From contig NZ_CP092109.1 of NCBI RefSeq assembly GCF_025263685.1, forward strand, positions 2,977,001-3,041,000: 64,000 nt of DNA, given 5' to 3'. Position 1 is the stretch's first letter; every line of letters begins with the position of its first letter. A program made the translations under genes and the position numbers. Below the pieces are notes generated by a model, which saw only the letters and a list, made by a program, of their open reading frames with translations, ran no database searches and was not told the origin of the DNA. This DNA is from Geoalkalibacter halelectricus. Its GTDB lineage: Bacteria > Desulfobacterota > Desulfuromonadia > Desulfuromonadales > Geoalkalibacteraceae. Below, one piece after another: positions 59,615-64,000 of the stretch.

Positions 59615-60585
59615 TCCAGATTGTCCCCGATGATGGTGTGGGAGTGGAGTCGAGCGGTCTCCGCCATGCGTTGCTCCAGGCGGTCCTGAAATTCGCGCGC
59701 GCTGTGATATCCCATTTCCTTGAGCAGTTGATTGCGGGCGGCGACCTCGACAATGGTGGTGATGTTGCGCCCGGGGCGCACCGGTACGCGCTGCAACGGC
59801 AGCTCAATGCCAAGCAGGCTGGTCGTCTCCTCCTCCAGACCGAGCCGATCGTATTCGCGTCCGTCTTCCCATTGCACCAGCTCAATGACCAGGTCGATCT
59901 TCTTTCGCTCCCGGATGGCGGCCACGCCGAACAAGTGCTTGATGTTGATGATGCCCAGGCCGCGAATTTCCATGTGGTGGTGCAGCAGGTCCATGCCCTC
60001 GCCGAACAAAACCGCCGGAAGCTTGGATCGCACCCGCACGACATCGTCGGCCACCAGGCGATGGCCGCGCAAAATCAGGTCCAGGGCGCACTCGCTCTTG
60101 CCGATGCCGCTCTTACCCATCAGGAGCACCCCCACACCCAGCACGTCCACGAGCACGCCGTGGGCAAGGGTCGAGGGCAGCAGGCGCTCTTCGAGAAATT
60201 TGGTGACCAGAGAGATAAAAATTGAGCTTTGGTGGTGGGTGCGCAACAGGGGCGTGCCGCGCCTGGCGGCCTCTTGAACAAGCAGCTCGGGCGGCTCCTG
60301 GCCCTTGGTGATGATCAGGCAGGAAACGTTGAGCGCGCACAAAGCGGCGATGTTGCGCCTGGCGGTTTCCGGGGATAACTGCTCAAGGTAGGTCAGCTCG
60401 GTCGAGCCGAGTACCTGAATCCGGTCCGGGTGGAGATTCGTCGTGTAGCCGGCCAGGGCCAGGCCCGGTTTTTGGATGCGCGGCACGCTGATTTTGTTGC
60501 CCAACCCGGTCTCCCCGGCGAGCAATTCAAGATCGAGCCCGGTTTCATCCTCTCCGAGCAATTCTTGGATACTCAGATCCGCCAT
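59611..60585 (-). CDS. hprK: HPr kinase/phosphorylase
   Basis: Phosphorylates or dephosphorylates HPr on Ser46. The 324-residue protein has Walker A GKSGIGKS (157-164), the HprK signature 'EIRGLGIINIKHLFG' and an N-terminal domain starting 'ELLGEDETGLDLELLAG'. HPr carries the matching serine. In Proteobacteria HprK usually links PTS state to nitrogen or cell regulation; the neighbours here are ptsN, rapZ and rpoN. Confidence 0.95.
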   Translation of the reverse strand: MADLSIQELLGEDETGLDLELLAGETGLGNKISVPRIQKPGLALAGYTTNLHPDRIQVLGSTELTYLEQLSPETARRNIAALCALNVSCLIITKGQEPPELLVQEAARRGTPLLRTHHQSSIFISLVTKFLEERLLPSTLAHGVLVDVLGVGVLLMGKSGIGKSECALDLILRGHRLVADDVVRVRSKLPAVLFGEGMDLLHHHMEIRGLGIINIKHLFGVAAIRERKKIDLVIELVQWEDGREYDRLGLEEETTSLLGIELPLQRVPVRPGRNITTIVEVAARNQLLKEMGYHSAREFQDRLEQRMAETARLHSHTIIGDNLE

Positions 60586-60597
60586 AGGTCCCGGCTC

Positions 60598-61059
60598 TCA
60601 GAGATTGTTTTCCTCATCGACGATGATCCGGTAAATTTCCCCGCCATCGGCCGCCTGGACCAGGCGTTCACGAACCTGGGGATTCTTGAGAAGTTTGGAG
60701 ATGCGCGCCAGGGTTTTTAGATGAACCCCCACGGAGTCCTCCGGCGCAATGAGCAGGAAAAACAGGTGTGCCGGACGCCCGTCCATGGCATCGAAATCGA
60801 TCCCATCGCGGCTGCGACCAAATGACAGCATAAGATGGTCGATGTTTTTAAGTTTGCCGTGGGGAATGGCAACGCCGTCGCCGATGCCGGTGCTGCCAAG
60901 CCGTTCGCGCTCCTTGAGCACATCAACCACCAGTTTGCGATCCAACCCCTTTTCCACCCGCGCCAGGGCATCGGTCAGCTCCTCGAGCAGGGCGTTTTTA
61001 TCTTTGGCCTTGAGGTCGGCGACAAGGGCATTGGGTTTGAGTAAATCGGAGATTTTCAT
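60598..61059 (-). CDS. ptsN: PTS IIA-like nitrogen-regulatory protein PtsN (EIIA-Ntr)
   Basis: A signalling phosphoprotein of the nitrogen PTS. The phosphorylated histidine is His67 in 'GVAIPHGKL', and 'RLVQAADGGEIYRIIVDEE' closes the domain. The ATG at 61059 gives 153 residues; the frame extends further upstream but adds an atypical stretch with a terminator-like hairpin. It belongs between rpoN-hpf and hprK-rapZ as in many proteobacteria. Confidence 0.93.
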   Translation of the reverse strand: MKISDLLKPNALVADLKAKDKNALLEELTDALARVEKGLDRKLVVDVLKERERLGSTGIGDGVAIPHGKLKNIDHLMLSFGRSRDGIDFDAMDGRPAHLFFLLIAPEDSVGVHLKTLARISKLLKNPQVRERLVQAADGGEIYRIIVDEENNL

Positions 61060-61085
61060 AAGTGCCAGTGGATAGCTGCCGTTGG

Positions 61086-61126
61086 AAAACACATGGGGGG
61101 AGCCGGCCCCAGGCCTCCTCCCCCCA
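61086..61126 (-). terminator. Terminator-like hairpin between hpf and ptsN
   Basis: TGGGGGGAG (61094-61102) pairs with CTCCCCCCA (61118-61126); on the minus strand TGTGTTTTCC follows. It lies right after hpf and may reduce read-through from rpoN-hpf into ptsN. Confidence 0.55.
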
Positions 61127-61145
61127 CGCAAGAATCCTCAAGGTA

Positions 61146-61694
61146 TCAGGATGTCTGGGGAATGATCAACCCATAGTTGCCGTCCTTGCGACGGTAAACG
61201 ACGTTGATCGCTTCGGACTCATCATCGGTGAAAACCAGGAATTCCTTCTGCAGAAGATCCATCTGCATCACCGCTTCCTCCACCGACATGGGCTTCACCG
61301 GAAAGCTGTGGCTGCGGATGATGGCGGGCTCGCCCCGGCCTTCGTCGATGCTTTCCGCCGCGAACACGGTTTTCTGCACGGTTCGCTCACGTCCGGCGGC
61401 CGGCTTGTGATTCTTGATTTTTTCCTTGTAGCGCTTGAGCTGACGCTCGACCTTATCGACCATTGCGTCGACGGCGGCATACATGTCGTTGGTCTCTTCG
61501 GAGCCTTTGATGGTGATGCCCTTGGCCACCAGCGCCACTTCGGCGCGGTGCCGGATTTTTTTCTCCACGCTCAGCACCACCTGAGCATCGATCGGCTCCT
61601 CGATGTACTTCTTCACCCGCTCAAGCTTCTCCTCGGCGTAGGCACGCAAAGGATCACTGGCTTCCATATGCCTGAAGGTCACGGCAATCTGCAT
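61146..61694 (-). CDS. hpf: Ribosome hibernation promoting factor, long form
   Basis: Dimerises 70S ribosomes to 100S in stationary phase. Residues 1-100 form the HPF/RaiA domain ('AVTFRHMEASDPLRAYAEEKLERVKKYI') and the C-terminal domain at 130-182 ('SFPVKPMSVEEAVMQMDLLQKEFLVFTDDESEAINVVYRRKDGNYGLI') is the dimerisation domain of the long form. The long form is usual outside gammaproteobacteria. It lies between rpoN and ptsN. Confidence 0.94.
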   Translation of the reverse strand: MQIAVTFRHMEASDPLRAYAEEKLERVKKYIEEPIDAQVVLSVEKKIRHRAEVALVAKGITIKGSEETNDMYAAVDAMVDKVERQLKRYKEKIKNHKPAAGRERTVQKTVFAAESIDEGRGEPAIIRSHSFPVKPMSVEEAVMQMDLLQKEFLVFTDDESEAINVVYRRKDGNYGLIIPQTS

Positions 61695-61801
61695 AAACTC
61701 CTCCTGATGTGTAAACTATCCCGAACCTGGTCGGGACATCCTTGATTTCAAGTATAACCTGCCAAAGCCGTTTCATCAAAAACGGCAACCGGCCGCACCA
61801 C

Positions 61802-63259
61802 CTAGAAAAGACGCTTGCGCTCGGTGGACGAGCCGATGCCGAGCATCTCGCGATATTTGGTGACGGTGCGCCGAGCGATGTTGATGTTGTTCTTTTCGAG
61901 CATTTCAACGATCTTGCGATCCGAGTAGGGCTTTTTCGGGTTTTCCCCGGCGATGAGATCGCGGATGCGACTTTTGACGCTTTCCGACGCAATGGAGTCG
62001 CCCCCGGTGGTATTGATGCCGCTGTTGAAGAAAAATTTCAATTCATACAATCCCTGCGGGGTCTGTACGTATTTGTTGGTGGTGACGCGGCTGATGGTCG
62101 ATTCGTGCATTTCGATGTCTTCGGCCACGTCACGCAGCACCAGGGGCTTGAGGTAGTCGATGCCCTTCTCGAAAAATTCCCGCTGGAACTTGACGATGCT
62201 TTTGGTGACCTTGTAGATAGTGCGCTGGCGCTGATGGATGCTCTTGATGAGCCACACCGCGCTGCGCAGCTTTTCCTGGATGTATTCCCCGGCCTTGGCG
62301 TCCACCAGGGACTCGTTGGTCATGGCCTGGCGGTAAAAGGCGTTGATGCGCAGATTCGGCAACCCTTCGTCGTTGAGCACCACCACGAACTCGTCGCCGA
62401 TTTTGTAGACGAAAATATCGGCGGTGATGTACTGCACATCCTCCTGGTTGTACTGACGCCCGGGGCGCGGATCGAGATTGGAAATAACCCGGGTGGCCTC
62501 GAGCACCTCGTCGAGGCTCACGCCCAGCGCCTTGGCGATGACGGGATATTTACGGTTTTCCAATTCCTGGATGTGATCGCGCAGCACCCGCTCCACCAGG
62601 GTGTCGCTCATGCCCAGCACACGCACCTGGCAGAGCAGGCACTCCTGAAGGTTGCGCGCGGCAACCCCCGGGGGATCGAATTCCTGCACCAGGCCCAACG
62701 CCTTTTCCACGCGCTCCGGCGTGCTGGCGGTCGCCGCGGCCACTTCGTCCAAGGTAGCCTTGAAAAATCCGTCCTCGTCCAGATTGCCGATAATTTCCGC
62801 CGCGATCTGCCGGGTCTGCTCATCGAAACGCGACAGACTCAGCTGCCACATCAGATGATCGGTGAGGGTGGTTTTCTTGGTCAGCAGGTTTTCGTAGGAG
62901 GGGCGCTCCTCATCATCCTCGTAGGAATCGGCGACCGACCCGCCCAGATTATAACCCTCAAGGTAGGTCTGCCAATCAATGTCGTTGAGGCCTTCCTTGT
63001 CCCCCTTGACCTCGGGCAGATCATCACCGCCCTCCTCGGCGACGCTCTCCTTGGTGGCTTCGCCGGACTCCTCGGCCAGCTCTTTTTCCTCGGCGATGTC
63101 CTGACCTTCGTCGAGAATCGGGTTTTCTTCCAACTCCTGCTGGACCAGATCGATAAGTTCCATGCGCGACAGCTGCAGCAACTTGATGGCCTGCTGCAGT
63201 TGCGGCGTCATCACCAGTTGCTGGCTGAGCTTGAGTTGTTGGCGAATTTCCAGAGCCAT
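61802..63259 (-). CDS. rpoN: RNA polymerase sigma-54 factor
   Basis: Directs transcription from -24/-12 promoters that need AAA+ activators. The 485-residue protein has the Gln/Leu-rich region I ('QQLKLSQQLVMTPQLQQAIKLLQLSRMEL'), an acidic region II (about residues 48-90), a helix-turn-helix and the RpoN box ARRTVTKYRE at 462-471. It follows lptB, as in many genomes, and precedes hpf. Confidence 0.96.
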   Translation of the reverse strand: MALEIRQQLKLSQQLVMTPQLQQAIKLLQLSRMELIDLVQQELEENPILDEGQDIAEEKELAEESGEATKESVAEEGGDDLPEVKGDKEGLNDIDWQTYLEGYNLGGSVADSYEDDEERPSYENLLTKKTTLTDHLMWQLSLSRFDEQTRQIAAEIIGNLDEDGFFKATLDEVAAATASTPERVEKALGLVQEFDPPGVAARNLQECLLCQVRVLGMSDTLVERVLRDHIQELENRKYPVIAKALGVSLDEVLEATRVISNLDPRPGRQYNQEDVQYITADIFVYKIGDEFVVVLNDEGLPNLRINAFYRQAMTNESLVDAKAGEYIQEKLRSAVWLIKSIHQRQRTIYKVTKSIVKFQREFFEKGIDYLKPLVLRDVAEDIEMHESTISRVTTNKYVQTPQGLYELKFFFNSGINTTGGDSIASESVKSRIRDLIAGENPKKPYSDRKIVEMLEKNNINIARRTVTKYREMLGIGSSTERKRLF

Positions 63260-63349
63260 AATCGTAACCTGACTAGTCCCTTATATTATCCTTGCCATTA
63301 AACCCTGATCAGACGGCAAAGACCAGTAAAAACAGAGCTTCGGGGCAAA

Positions 63350-63366
63350 CAACTCCCAGGGAGTTG
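63350..63366. promoter_or_regulatory. Palindrome between lptB and rpoN
   Basis: CAACTCCC (63350-63357) is the complement of GGGAGTTG (63359-63366), separated by one base. The arms are too close for a stable RNA hairpin, so a DNA-binding site before rpoN is more plausible. Regulator unknown. Confidence 0.3.
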
Positions 63367-63393
63367 CGCCGCGGAACCCGAAAGAAAGGCCCG

Positions 63394-64000
63394 CTACAAA
63401 GAGAATCCCTCGCCCAGGTAGACCTTGCGGGCCCGGGGGCTGGCGGCGATTTCGGCCGGGGTGCCGTATTCCAGAATCCGCCCCTCGCTGAGTATGTAGG
63501 CCATATCGCAGACGCCCAGGGTTTCGCGCACGTTGTGATCCGAAATCAGAACGCCGATGCCGCGCGCCACCAGATGGGAGATGGTTTTTTGAATATCGAT
63601 CACCGCAATCGGATCGATGCCGGCAAAAGGCTCATCGAGCAGAATAAACGCGGGATCAAGCACCAGCGCACGGGCGATTTCCACGCGCCGTCGCTCACCG
63701 CCGGAAAGAGCATAGCCCTGACTGCGGGCGATGTGGGTGATGCCGAATTCCTCCAGCAACTGGTCGCAACGGCTGCGGCGCTCGCCGGCCGGCAAGCCGA
63801 GGGTTTCGAGAATGGCCAGGAGGTTGCCCTCGACCGTCATTTTGCGAAAGACCGATGGCTCCTGGGGCAGATAGGAGATTCCCGAGCGCGCACGCAGGTA
63901 CATGGGCCAGTCGGTGATGTCCTGGGTGTCGAAAAAAATCCGTCCCTGATCGGGGCGGGTCAAACCGACCACCATGTAGAAGGAGGTCGTCTTGCCGGCC
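63394..64000 (-). CDS. lptB: LPS export ABC transporter ATP-binding protein LptB (5' truncated)
   Basis: Cytoplasmic ATPase powering LPS extraction by LptFG (encoded at 44788-47066). Visible are the end of Walker A (AGKTTSFY), the Q-loop '[23 protein letters not shown]', the ABC signature LSGGERRR, Walker B '[13 protein letters not shown]' and the switch '[10 protein letters not shown]'. The first part of the gene lies beyond 64000. '[10 protein letters not shown]' and the '[20 protein letters not shown]' end are characteristic of LptB. Confidence 0.94.
   Translation of the reverse strand, partial: AGKTTSFYMVVGLTRPDQGRIFFDTQDITDWPMYLRARSGISYLPQEPSVFRKMTVEGNLLAILETLGLPAGERRSRCDQLLEEFGITHIARSQGYALSGGERRRVEIARALVLDPAFILLDEPFAGIDPIAVIDIQKTISHLVARGIGVLISDHNVRETLGVCDMAYILSEGRILEYGTPAEIAASPRARKVYLGEGFSL

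Noticed and set aside
61742-63301. 519-codon plus-strand open frame opposite rpoN
   Set aside because: Fully explained as the complement of rpoN.

Overview
The window is a dense, GC-rich stretch of bacterial chromosome made almost entirely of housekeeping genes. Gene content and order point to the Desulfuromonadales (relatives of Geobacter, Desulfuromonas and Geoalkalibacter). The indicators are the ihfB-sppA-rpsA-ispH-cmk-aroA-tyrA-pheA run, the ilvD-ilvB-ilvN-ilvC-psd-leuA block, a T-box leader on leuA in a Gram-negative, and the lptB-rpoN-hpf-ptsN-hprK-rapZ-PTS block. I saw no tRNA, rRNA, CRISPR array, transposase or prophage gene. The species is an inference.

Layout, left to right. 1-528: 3'-truncated RluA-family pseudouridine synthase (minus). 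529-1136: no protein gene; a 6S RNA on the plus strand, a second elaborately folded element of unknown identity, and a terminator. 1137-9124 (minus): ihfB, sppA, rpsA, ispH, cmk, aroA, tyrA, pheA. 9317-10507 (plus): an aminotransferase with its own promoter and terminator. 10546-44591 (all minus): recJ and a beta-helix lipoprotein; the queA-tgt-yajC-secD-secF-TPR operon; argC; rplM-rpsI; usp; ecfT-truA; an Asd paralogue without its catalytic cysteine; leuB, leuD, leuC and leuA behind a leucine T-box; psd; ilvC, ilvN, ilvB, ilvD; a DUF465 protein; tsaB, rseP, dxr, cdsA, uppS; a small ferredoxin; frr, pyrH, tsf, rpsB. 44788-48006 (plus): lptF, lptG and an exported IPT/TIG-domain protein. 48086-64000 (minus): ahcY, a glycine-zipper lipoprotein, a family 2 glycosyltransferase, an MscS-type channel, metK with a 167-bp palindromic repeat at its stop codon, then enzyme I, HPr, mannose-family EIID, EIIC, EIIB, EIIA, rapZ, hprK, ptsN, hpf, rpoN and the C-terminal part of lptB.

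Functionally the window joins aromatic and branched-chain amino-acid synthesis, translation (S1, S2, S9, L13, EF-Ts, RRF, Tgt, QueA, TruA), envelope building (SecDF/YajC, LptB/F/G, UppS, CdsA, Psd, RseP), isoprenoid precursors (Dxr, IspH), the S-adenosylmethionine cycle (MetK, AhcY), and a nitrogen/carbon regulatory island around sigma-54 and a complete PTS phosphorelay with HPr kinase.

The observations most worth a second look are the structured element downstream of 6S RNA, the Cys-less Asd paralogue, the apparent ATT start codon of cdsA, the cruciform-like repeat that supplies the metK stop codon, the CUC-specifier T-box, and long hairpins between ilv genes.
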